The notes under the pieces: generated by a model
Database searches by the model: none
Seen by the model: only the letters and a program-made list of their open reading frames with translations
What the model was told of the DNA's origin: nothing
Shown: positions 12,501-24,500 of the stretch, piece after piece
Layout: every line of letters starts with the position of its first letter
Position numbering within the stretch: position 1 is the first letter of the stretch
Translations under genes and position numbers: made by a program
Origin: Henricia sp. BOLD:AAB3569
Lineage: Eukaryota; Echinodermata; Asteroidea; Spinulosida; Echinasteridae
Direction of reading: 5' to 3'
Assembly: GCA_037783545.1 (NCBI GenBank)
Contig: JBBELK010000368.1
Coordinates: forward strand, 806,001 to 870,000
Length of the DNA stretch: 64,000 nt

Positions 12501-15500
12501 TAAGCATCTCCAATTAACTACGGTCAGTCGCTATAACCTGCGTTGCAACAAGTCATTTGCATGTCTGCATGATCAAGCCACAAAATGCGCAATACTGTAT
12601 CAGTGACAGACACTGAGCAACTCAGTGTAACAATTGTCGTCAAGAATATTTGTCATTTTGTACTTAGTAGGCCTATGCCTACATTGGAGTTGCATCTTTG
12701 AGGATCACGATTAAAGGTAAGGGTCCATTGAAATACAAAAACACAATGGAAAATCCAGGCGAAACACAGACATTCCAGGCGGTAAAACTTGACCTAGCCA
12801 GCACGACTTATTCCACCTTTTGCAAAGCGAGTCACATTTGACTAAAGTTGTGTTTTAAATTTCTTTCAGACAGATTTTGATTATTTCGCCCAATCATGGT
12901 CCAAATTGGCCAACATGTGTGCGTTGTCGCTACCCTGTTTTTGTTCGTTCTGGATCAAGCAGCAACCGTGAAACACTGCCCTCTTGGATGGCTGGAGTGG
13001 AATCGCACCTGCTACATGATGCTCTCAACACCAATGACGTGGGGCGACGTCCAACAATTTTGCCGCAGCATGGGGGCTCGAATGGCCGTCCCGAGCTCGC
13101 ACGAGGAAAATCTCTTCATGGATAAATTAGTCAAGAAAATGGGAAATTCCATGTGGATCGGCTGCACCGACCGAGATCTAGAGGGAAAATGGGTCTGCGG
13201 GGAGGATACGATTCCTGGAACAGGCTACCGTAGTTGGAACACTGGCATCCGACAACCGGATAATAGACCGTTCGGCTTGGATGGACGTGATGCGGATTTT
13301 GCGGTTATGGGAGGCGACAAGCTGTGGGGAGATTATCCCGATCAACCAGTGCACTCGTTTTGTGAAATGAAGCCAACATGCGAAATGAAGCCAACCTGCG
13401 ACACACGTGCGATATGTTGACAACCGCAAATCACATTTTAATTTCAAGTCCTACACTGGAGTAATCGAACACAGCTCACAGAAAAGGATTAGTTCAACAT
13501 CTCCAAAATAAAGTTTAATAAACTGTGGAGAACAGTAAATGGAATGCAATACAACATCAAATAGAGACATCATGAAAATATCAAACTTTGAAGCTTTGTC
13601 GAAATACCAGTGATTAATTAAATGAAATATGGAGTGAGGTGCTTAATCACCAGGGAAATGAAATAATTCAACTTGATGGGAAAAAAAACCAAATGGTCCT
13701 CATCAGGATTCAAACCCAAGACCTCTGACATCCAAGGGAAAAGGCTCTATCAGCTAAGCTATGAGGCACAGTGGTATACTCCCTCAGGTTTTCCCCAAAA
13801 CCTCTGACACACCAGGCAGATGCTCTACCAGCTGAGCTATGAGGCACAGTGGTATACTCCCTCAGGTTTTCCCCAAAACCTCTGACACCTAGCATATGGT
13901 CTACCAGCTAATCTACAGATGTATGAGGCACAGTGGTATACTCCCTCAGGTTTTCCCCAAGACCTCTGACACAGCGGGTAGATGCTCTACCAGCTGAACT
14001 ATGAGGCACAGTGGTATACTCCCTCAGGTTTTCCCCAAAACCTCTGACACACCAGGCAGATGCTCTACCAGCTGAGCTATGAGGCACAGTAGTATACTCC
14101 CTCAAGTTTTCCCCAAGACCTCTGACATACCAGGCAGATGTTCTACCAGCTGAGCTATGAGACACAGTGGTATAAATGTATAACGTACTCTCTCAGGTTT
14201 CCCCCAAGACCTCTGACATACCAGGCAGATGCTCTAACAGCTGGACTATGAGGCACAGTGGTATACTCCCCAGGTTTCCAGTAAAGTGTATGGGCCCTTA
14301 ACCCTAACTCGCTATGGTGTATGTAAAATCATATTGATTTTGGAGGATTGGGGAGTGTTAGGGTTACTTTATACATACATACATACATACATACATACAT
14401 TGTGCTGTTTAAATTAAAGTAACGTATAAAAGGAAACATGTAGGATCTACCGGTACTGCTTATGTATGTACCGTGATCTGCACAAAACCTTTTCCTGACA
14501 AATTTCTGTAAATGTTTTGACTCAAATGAGTGCCGAAAAATGGCTGTAATTAACATGTAACACCAGATGGATATTTGTGTTTCATTTTCAAGATAGCTAT
14601 GTACAGTAGCCATGGTAGGTTAGCATATTTTGTGTACAGTGTGCATAATCTATAATATTGATTACGTGACACGCACAAACTACTGCATGTCCAAATTTAG
14701 AACGTGGTACCGGTACATGTATGTATACGTGTGCAGTGTGTGATACATTTAGTTCGAAATATGTACAGTTGAGATTTGTTAACAAGAAGTCTATAGGTAT
14801 TTTCACACTTTTAAATCTCAGGGTTTATGCGGGGTTGAAAAAAGTGACGATGTTTCACACTTGTGAAAATTTCAACTCCGCACCAACCCCGCGTCAACCC
14901 CAAGATTAGTTTTAACCCGGGTTAAACTCAACCCTGCTCAAGACCAGGGGCCGATTTCACTAACGCTTTGCGATGATCGCTAATGCCCAAATCAATCGCT
15001 AAACTCGAAATCCATCGCAACTTTGCGATCAACTTCGAAGAGCGATTTCACAAAAACTTAGCGATGGCGTTGGCCATCGCTAGTTGTTATTTAGCGATGA
15101 ATATTTAGCGACGACTAATTTGTCATCGTAAATGGAAACATTCATCGCTAAAATACAATTTTGCGCCATTTGTTTAGTATTTTGAAGGTTTGGTGATTTT
15201 TAGTGTGTCTCGAAATGGCGTTTCAGTTGTTGTACAAAACAACGCAAGAGCATTACCGAGAGAGAGGGTTTTCAGGGACAGGACAAATTCTTTGGATTCA
15301 TACAATGACAAAAAGATGCACAAATATTATCGGTTTACGCGGAATGGTGTCATGAGAATTATTGACATTTTAGAGCCACATCTCCGCCCTTCAACTCTTA
15401 GGAGCCATGCAATAGATGCAACCGTTCAAGTATTAAGCTCTCAGGATGCTTCTATTCCACAACATCCGAGCATCATGGCATATCTGTCGCTAGAGTGTCT

Positions 15501-18500
15501 GCGCTGCAGAATCGTGCATCAAGTCACCGAATTTCTGGTTGTTTACGCGTTACTAAGCGATCGTCCTCGTCCAATAAATGTATTTATAATTAATACTCAT
15601 CGCTATTGCGACGGCTTTAGTGAAATGCAAAATCCATCGCCATTGCAATAACGATGGATTTGAATTTAGCGATCATTCTAACGATGATCGCAAAATATTG
15701 TGTTAGTGAAATCGGCCCCAGGGGTTGAAATTGTTCGCCCCGGGTTGAAAATGTTAGTGTGAAATGAGTAGGGTCGAGTACACCCCGGGTTGAGAATCTT
15801 GCCGCTTGTGAGCTACAAATGTCATGCCAAAGCGCGCACTTTTACCGTTTTGAAAAAAATAATTTGCATAAACCCTACCAGCTGAATGTGTTTAGGTACA
15901 TGTATCAGCCCCTGGTAGCGGCGGCGTACACATTAACATGCATGTGTGCAGATCAGAGTGTCCATTTTGATAGGCTATTTCTACATCGTCGGTCATTCAC
16001 AGGTCTTCATACTTTTCTCGTAAAAAATATTTGCTGCACTCGGTTCCTGATAAGTTTGGGATTTCAAGAACAGTCGACTACTTCGCTCAAGATAACGAAA
16101 ATATTTGGGATGCCAACGCTGTATATCTGTCACATTTAGTAGGGAGAGAGCTTAAAGACAGGTTACACGATTATAAAACATTTAAAAACAGGAACAACAG
16201 CATTACATGTACATAACTAAAGAATAATGTTGATAAACTGCCTTGTAGAAATTTCAGCCACATAGATGCAGTAATACTTCAGAAAACCTGAAAAATCCAT
16301 GCATGGTTTTTGTGTTGAATGAATGGTAAAAATATTGTCTGCAGACAATTTTTTTCCAAAAAAACCCACCTTTAATATTGTTGGCAATTTTGTCCACAAA
16401 GGTACCATTTTACATGGAAAAAAAATCATTTTGTGTTTTAACGGATTTTTCTCGTTAACTCGTGAAATAAAATTTTGGGTAACTGCAAATGTTGTATTAG
16501 GGCTTTAGAACACAATAGTTTAAAAAATTAATAGAAAAAATATTACGGTAATTTGTGTCGTAAATGAAAATATGTTGGTGTGTGTGTGCATTTTGGTAAA
16601 CATTTTTCCTATACATGTACCTCTACATGTGCGCGACAGTACTAATTAATGAGCGATACAAAAAACACAATATGATAGCAAATACAGACTGGATATTATC
16701 TCAGAGGCTAGTGTACATGTACAGCACAAAGGTCACATCGCACATGTACGCTCGTTTGCACACTTTCAATAGGCTACGCAGTGCCTGCTAACGATTAGAC
16801 GTTAAATTATGCAGGAGTTGATTATGGGATGTAATATGGTTGAACTCAGGACAAAGAAGAGGTATTTTTATTTGTTTGAATGAATCACCATCATGTGATG
16901 TGGCAACGCGCATAAACAATAAATATAATTTATCATTTAAAGGAGCTTAAGTTCAGATTTTTCCAGAAAATGGATTTTGTTTTAAACTAAGAATCATATA
17001 AAATACCTCCCCAAAATACTATCCATGGCAAGTAAACAGGAAATTTGCAATGTCCAATTTGGATGTGTAAGCAAAGAGGTTGGTGTAATTACTGCACTGC
17101 TTTATGAAACCAGATAAATTAGTTTGCAAAACATCAGTGGTTTTTTTGACGATATCCTTGAAAATATACGGATTGAGAGCGCGAAATTTCAGAATGGTAA
17201 TGAGGAAAATATGACAAATGATATGGTATCAAAATCTCAACACCCATGGGAAAATGGGGGTTCAAAAATGTGATCTGAACACGCTCATTTAAATAGAATG
17301 GAAATGATTTGCAAGTTGAAATATTTTTTTTAAATACAAAAAAGAGGAAGATTGGATCTACATGTACTTAAAAAACATTTTTTTAGTATGTGTTTTAAAA
17401 TTTGTATAAGGGTAATTCCCAAAATTAGGGGTCCAAAATGTTTGGTGTCCCAGTTACGTACGACACTCTCTGCTTCAAAAATCACCACTTATGACCACAA
17501 ATTCTCAGTAATGGACTGTGGCCTGTGATTATAGGGGGCAGCATCATTTTCTTCAATATTTTGTTTTCTGATTCCTGAAAGATATTCAAAACAAAAGACC
17601 ATAAAGGCTTATAATTTGTTCCATGGTATTAAATAGGAGTTTGGTGTCCTGGGTTACCTACGCCGAAGAAAATTGGCTGTAGAATGAGTTTGCATTAACC
17701 TTGGTGCCATATCTACACACAAACATTAAATTTGAGTGGCATTTGTTGAAATAAAAATAATTATTTTCTACTGGGAAACCACTTTCAACACTTGGAAATC
17801 TTAAAAAGCATGTCACACTTTTGGACCCCTAATTTTGGGAATTACCCATAAGAAAGTTGTATTTTTAAATGTTCTTGGATGAATTTCACTATAAATAAAA
17901 GTTTGTTCATTGTTAGAAAATGAAGTGCACTCAATTATAGGCAAAAAGGCTCTATGTATCATTTGCAAGATGAAACATTTTACAGATTCGTGGAATAAGA
18001 GTGTAACATATCTAAGGAAGAATGTTGGTAAACTAGCCTCAAGAAATTTTAGCTATATACCGGTAGTCTGTAGATGCATCAATGCTTCAGAAAACCTTGA
18101 AAATCTATATGGATTTTGTGAGTACAAGTAAATGGTAAAGCACTGGACTTTATCAAAAAACTACCTTCAATTGTCAATTTCTAACATAAAATACCATTTT
18201 TGACGGAAATAAATTCATGTGGTGTTTGTTGCCATTGCTATCAACACTTTGAGTAAGGTTTTTCTTGTCAACTCATGAAAAACAAAATTGGGTCATTGCA
18301 AATGATACAATTGTTATTTTCACCAGATTAAATTTTACAAATCAATGTTTAGAGGCAATTCTTTGAAAAACAGGAGTTGAAATATTTTTGTTTAAAAATA
18401 AAAACCAAAAACTTAAGTAGATTTACAATATACTTCGAAAAAGTAGTTTTAGTATCAATTTTAAAAATTTTGTACAAAAAGTTGTAATTTTAAAAGTCTT

Positions 18501-21500
18501 TGGGTCAAGTTTGCTATAAACTGCAAATAGTTTGTTACAGGGTTGTCGTCAAGTCCATCACAAGTCTTTTACAAGTCCAGAGCCGATAAAATCACAAGTC
18601 TGTGACGAGTCCCGCACAAGTCTGTCACAAGTCCAGTAACAAGAAGCAAAGGATGAACACGCACAAAAGAATGCCTTTATTAGAGTTCATTTAAAAAGCT
18701 TGTGACTCGAATTGAGACCCAGGGACTTGTGGTGGACTCGACTACAACCGTGGTTTGTTAATTGTTATATAAAATGTCCAATGTTATTTTTACAGAATAA
18801 AAATAACAAAAATCTAAAGTTTAGAGACCTGTCTAGCTCAGTTCAAATTATTGAGTTTAGAGTTAATTAACTTAGTCAGTCAGTTGAGAGAATTAGTTAC
18901 GTATCATTAATTTTACCACGGCTGACTGTATGTGGAATCTGTCTATGAGTAAAGAGATCAAATTTAATGTTTGCGGAAAATTATTTTTTACATTTCACCT
19001 TCATACTGTGTATTTTCCATTCATGAAAATGTCCGTTTTATGTATTTTACAAAAATGAATTTTTTTTTCACTTGTGGGATAATATTTTTCCAATTTTTAA
19101 TTGATTTAGCTTGCGTCGGGGAGAATGAATGTTAATTAGGGTTTGTTTTTTGCCCTTACCTGACGTAAATTAGCACTGTACACTCAGTGCTTTCCCGAAA
19201 CACTATGAAAAACCCTTTGTGCATTGCCAAGGTCTACAATCAAACAAGTGAAATGTTTCCCTGCATTTTAGCAATGGACGTTTCAGATTACCAGCAAATG
19301 TTTAGACCCAGTAACCCTGGCAACTGATGTCACACTTTAGGGCTGCATTCGAACGTGTACTCGTGTTAACACGAGTATACTCCTGTGCGCGCAAATGGCA
19401 CTTGGGTTAGTGAGAGTATGCTTTCGCTACTCCCTGACAAATAGGCTGCGTTCGGGCGTGCAGTTCTCGTTACTCGGGAGTAATGCGTGCGCATTGCACT
19501 CGGGTCACATAACGCGAACGGCAAGTCCGCAGTCCGCGTGCACGAATGGCAGTCATTAAAGATGGCCGTCTCTTGCCATCACTGCACAAAAAAATGCCGT
19601 TTCACTGCTCACAAGAAACTGAGGAAATACAGGCCGTAAGTCGTGAGAACCTTTGATGCCGTCTAAAACAAACTTTAGTGAGTTATTGTTTCAGTTATTG
19701 AGTTGACACGTTGGCCAAATTCACCAAAAATCCCACCCATATTCCACCATCTTCGTACAAATCACATGACACTCGTCAGGAGTAAGAGCACACTCCCCAT
19801 TTGTCGGGGAGTAGTGAGAGCATACTCTCACTAACACGAGTACACACCCGAACGCAGCCCTAGGGAGTGTGCTCTTACTCCTGACGAGTGTCATGTGATT
19901 TGTATGAAGATGGCGGAATATGGGTGGGATTTTTGGTGAATTTGCTCAACGTGTCAACTTGATAACTGAAGCAACAACTCACTAAGGTTTGTTCTAGATG
20001 GTACAAAAGGTTCTCACGACTGTACGTCTGTATTTTCTTCAATTTCTTGTGAGCAGTGAAACGGCGATTTTTGTGCAGTCATAGCAATAGACAGCCATCT
20101 TGACTGATGGCCATTCACGCATGCGGACTGCAGACGTGTCATTTGTGTAATAAGTGACCCGAGGGCAGTGCGCACGCATTACTCCGGAGTAACGAGAACT
20201 GTACGCTCGAATGCAGCCTAGTACATGTAGTCTATATGGATTTTTCCAAGCTAAGTGAAAGCAGTTTGACATTTTTTTCCAAATAAAGTATATGTATGAA
20301 AATAAAATTCCCAGAGTGTGAATTTCAAGTTAACTCCTTTTACAGGAAATCCCAAATTCACAACGTTAGCTTTCGTTTTCAAGGTACATGTACTGTGCAT
20401 GTAAGCATGGGTACATTTTTATACACCAACCGTTTTGCTTTCACATCAAATTGGAGATAGCAAATTTCCTGTTTTCTTCCCATAGATAGTATTTTGGGAA
20501 GGTACAATGTACATTTAACTTGAACTTGAAAAGTAATATATGGATTTATAAAGAAAACTTACATGTGCCTGTAGATTTGTTGTTGTTGAGTACATGTATA
20601 TTGTTAAATAACTACTACACGTATGTACATGTAAGTAGTTATTTGCAAGCATATTTTGCGTTTCTTTATTCTGGATAATGCAAGCTAAAGTGCACTTAGA
20701 ATAGACCACTTTAAAAAATCAAAGTCCTAGTCATGTTTAATTTACTTTCTTGAATACATACAGGCCTCGACGTTATGAAAATTATGGGCAGGTCGTTCCA
20801 GTCTGGATTATGTAATGGTGTACATGTATTTCAAAGGGCACTGAGGCCAACTGGAGGGGCACCATGGCCAACTTTGTGCCAAATGTGTATTGGTTAGATT
20901 GTACAAGTCTCAAGAAATTTAAGAGGACAGAGCATGCTGGCCAAGTTGGCCTCAGAGAGTGTATATCTTGAAGGGGGATCAGGGCCAATTCCACAGGGAA
21001 TGAGGCCATTGGCCTCGGTGGCATGGCCTGGGATAGGGCATGCTGGCCAAGTTGGCCTCAGAAAGTGTATATCTTGAAGGGGTATCGAGGCCAACTCAGC
21101 AGGGCATGAGGCCTTGGTAGCCTTGGTTAATGTCGAGGCCTAAGACAGGGCATACTAGGCAATTTGGCCTCATTATATCTTGAAGGGGGATCAGGGCCAA
21201 CTCAGCAGGGCACGAGGCCATTGGCCTTGGTGGCCTTGGTTAATGTCAAGGCCTGGGATAGGGCATGCTGGCCAAGTTGGCCTCGGAAAGTGTATATATA
21301 CATCACCGCGTTTACACCCGAATCGGCAAAGGTGGATACAGATCCAGCATTTTTATTGCGACCACAAAACTGAACATTTGTCGCGTTTACACTACACCCC
21401 AAATCGCTTCAACTCGCTTCAGAAACCGCAAAAGTCACCACTAAATGTAACTGCAGCGCATGCGTGAGCTGTTAGGTGTTGCTGCACTAGTGCCAGATTG

Positions 21501-24500
21501 GTCAATTAAATCTACTACACTGCGGGCACCGCCCCAAGGACACTCAAATTGCCGAATCTGTATTCGGGTAGCGTTTACACTACAAGCGACCTTGACGATT
21601 GCAGGGTTCAACCCCGCAATTGCGGGGTTCAACCCTACCCCAAAGGTGACTTGAAAAAGGCGAATCAGACCCGGGTCTGATCCGCCTTTTTAAATTCACC
21701 TTTTGCGTTTACACTTAGTGCCTACCCGGCTTCAACTCCCCTTTTTGGAAATTGCGGAGTTCGATTCGGCAAAGGCGAATCTAGTGTAAACGGGGTGTAT
21801 GATATGAAGGGGCATCAGGGCCAACTAAGCAGGGCATGAGGCCAACAATTCCTGAAATTTAAATGAAAGAATGGGGGTACATGTATAGCAAACAAAATTC
21901 TGGAAACGTTTTTTTTGTGCAGGTGATTTGGAATGGGAAAAACCAGAGCATAGAAATGATTGGATTTAAATTAAGCCAAGAGTGAATTAAACAAACGTCC
22001 CTTAATTAAAGTTGAAAATTGGTAATGTTATCAATGGAGCATGATATCCCACAGGATTAGGCATAATAACAACCACAGGACTGTTGTCCACTGTGCAAGT
22101 AATTGTTGATTTTTTGTGAGCAGATGATATGAACAGATGGCTCAAAATATAATAGGATTTTGGTCATTCCATGAGGTTAGGTATATAAAACAAAAGCGGT
22201 ATCCATGTTGCGTTAGTACAAGTTCTTTTATTTAAAGATAGTATACATGATTGGTAAACTGTTACAAATAGTTTTATCCCTGTGTGATTGAAGGTATGCA
22301 TGATTAAAACCAACCTGAGCAAAAACCAGCTCCGTACTTTGTCTAACTTTTGAGAAAACAGTCAAAAAAGGGTTTGCAGTCATTTCGTCCCAAAACCACT
22401 TCACCCTGAACCATTTCGCCCTGAACCACGGCCTGTGCACGAAGTGGTTTTGGGGCCAAGTGGCATTTGGGCGATGTAGTGTTTGGACGAAGTAATTTGG
22501 GGCGAAATGGCACTCAGGCGAAGTGGTTTGGGGCGAAATGGCACTTGGGCGAAATGGTTTTGGGGCGAATTGAATTTTCGAAAACTAATTGTTTTACTTA
22601 TTTCTCAAAGACTACATGTACATGTATAGCACTTCAGACAAAACCATTTCAGGGGAAGTTTTCTACGGTCATCATGTTTATATTGTGTAAGTTAGGCGTT
22701 AATCTGTGAACATTTCTTATTTTCGAGATTACCAATGATGTATACTGCCTTTAACACCACGAGTACATTTTGGAGGTCTGTAGTTTTGTTACAATGTGAT
22801 GTAAATACTTCTATTGTAGTGTAACATGTGTTTCTTTATGAAATGAATATAGCTGGGCTGGAACGTTACTGATATTTAAGATCTGGTATGTCACACTTTT
22901 TGTACCCAACCTCGTGGAATGACCCATTTAGGAATGGGAATTTACGGTTAATTCAGAAACTGGTTTGCAATTCTTTTAAGTGTCGGTTAACCGGTTAACC
23001 GTTCAGCTGGCACTAAAGATTGTTCCAGGTGTCTGTTGATGCATGTGCAAATAAAATACCCCTAGGCCCCCCAAAATAATCATTGAACCCTATCTGGTCA
23101 AAATTTTACTTACTATTTATTTCAATTTCATGAAATCATTAAAAATACATTGTAACCCTCTGAACATTTTCTGTAGGATCAGTCACCAGTAGAGTTGGAT
23201 CTTCTAACCAGCATGAAATTCAGGTTAATTTCGATAATGTAATAACTGTAGAATAATGTTGATAAACTGCCTTGTCGAATTTTTAGCCACACAGATGCAG
23301 TAATACTTCAGAAAACCTGAAAAATCCATTCATGGTTTTTGTGTTTAATGAGTGGTAAAACAATTGTCTGCAGACAATTTATAATAAAAAAACACCTTCA
23401 GTTGGCAATTTCTTCGACAAAGAAAGCATTTTACGCGGGAAAGAAAAATCATGTGGTGTTTGCTACCATTGCTATCAACACTTTTAGTCAGGTTTTTCTT
23501 GTCAACTCGTGAAGTAAAATTTTGGGTAACTGCAAATGATGTATTGGGGCTTTAAAAATTATGGTATTTTTTTACTTTATGTCACAACTCTAATTTAAGG
23601 AAAATCATTATTAGAATCGATAGCTTTACTATTGACATTTCCGTTGCAAATGTTGTGTTTTCAAGAAAATTTTGTGTTTTGTCACGCTCGCTTGCATACA
23701 AAAGTGTGTGAAACGGAGAACTGCAGTTGCAATGGGCCCTGCATGCTGCCGGCGGCTGAGGCAGTGTGTGAAGCGCGTGAATTTTCGGCGTGCATGAGGA
23801 CATGATCCGTTTGGTTTCTGGGCGGCTGCTTTGTGTGCTTGATGTTTTGAGCGTGGGAAGGTCCTTGCGCGTGCGTGCAAGGTTGTCGTGCCTCCAGAAT
23901 CCCCAAAACGCTACAAAGTGTGCGATCAAATATGCAATCTTTTTTCGTGATATTTCTCCAAAACGAAGCATTTGCGACAGAAATGTACAAGTATACTACA
24001 TGTATGTAAGTATTCATATTCTAAAATCATCCAAGCTATCGATTCCCATAATTATTTTCCTTAAATTCGAGTTGTGACATAAAGTAAAAAAATATCAAAA
24101 TTATTGCTCACTAATGCCACGTTGGGGGTATTCCCCTTGTAATGCCACATACATGTGTATTTCATTGTATCCTGCAGAGTGCAACATTTTCCCTCCAACG
24201 TGGATTATGCTAATCACCCTGACATTTACAGTGCTGCGAGACTATAGACACTGCAATCACATGCTGGAGCGCACTACATGTAAGCACAGGATCACGAGGT
24301 GGCATGGTCAATTTTTTAAGAAAAGAAAAAGGCCAAGAAAAGAAATGTAGTTTCCTTTAGAAAAGTAAAGGAGCTTTCATTCTAAGTAACCTACAGTCTT
24401 TCCATGGTAAAGGGGGCATTTTTGCAACACAGACCATATTTTCCAGAAAATACCTTTTTCTGGTCTCAAAATCAAAGAAATACATGTACATGTACAATGT

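Larger units (their letters stand above)
14796..15830. mobile_element. Outer AACCCCG-rich inverted element split by a Harbinger insertion
   Basis: CACACTTTTAAATCTCAGGG..GGGGTTGAAAAAAGTGA.. on the left mirrors CCCCGGGTTGAAAATG..GTGTGAAATGAG..CCCGGGTTGAG on the right, with the Harbinger element 14948-15718 inserted at CAG between them. Confidence 0.45.

Noticed and set aside
13710..14165. Repetitive minus-strand frames ([18 protein letters not shown] type)
   Set aside because: Same 78-bp SINE array effect; no independent protein evidence.
15190..15651. Functional host gene from a domesticated Harbinger transposase
   Set aside because: It is inside intact TIRs with a target duplication and lacks the catalytic region, so it is a deleted transposon.
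23582..24077. Several overlapping frames of 80-130 codons on both strands
   Set aside because: They lie inside an inverted-repeat MITE and match no protein family.
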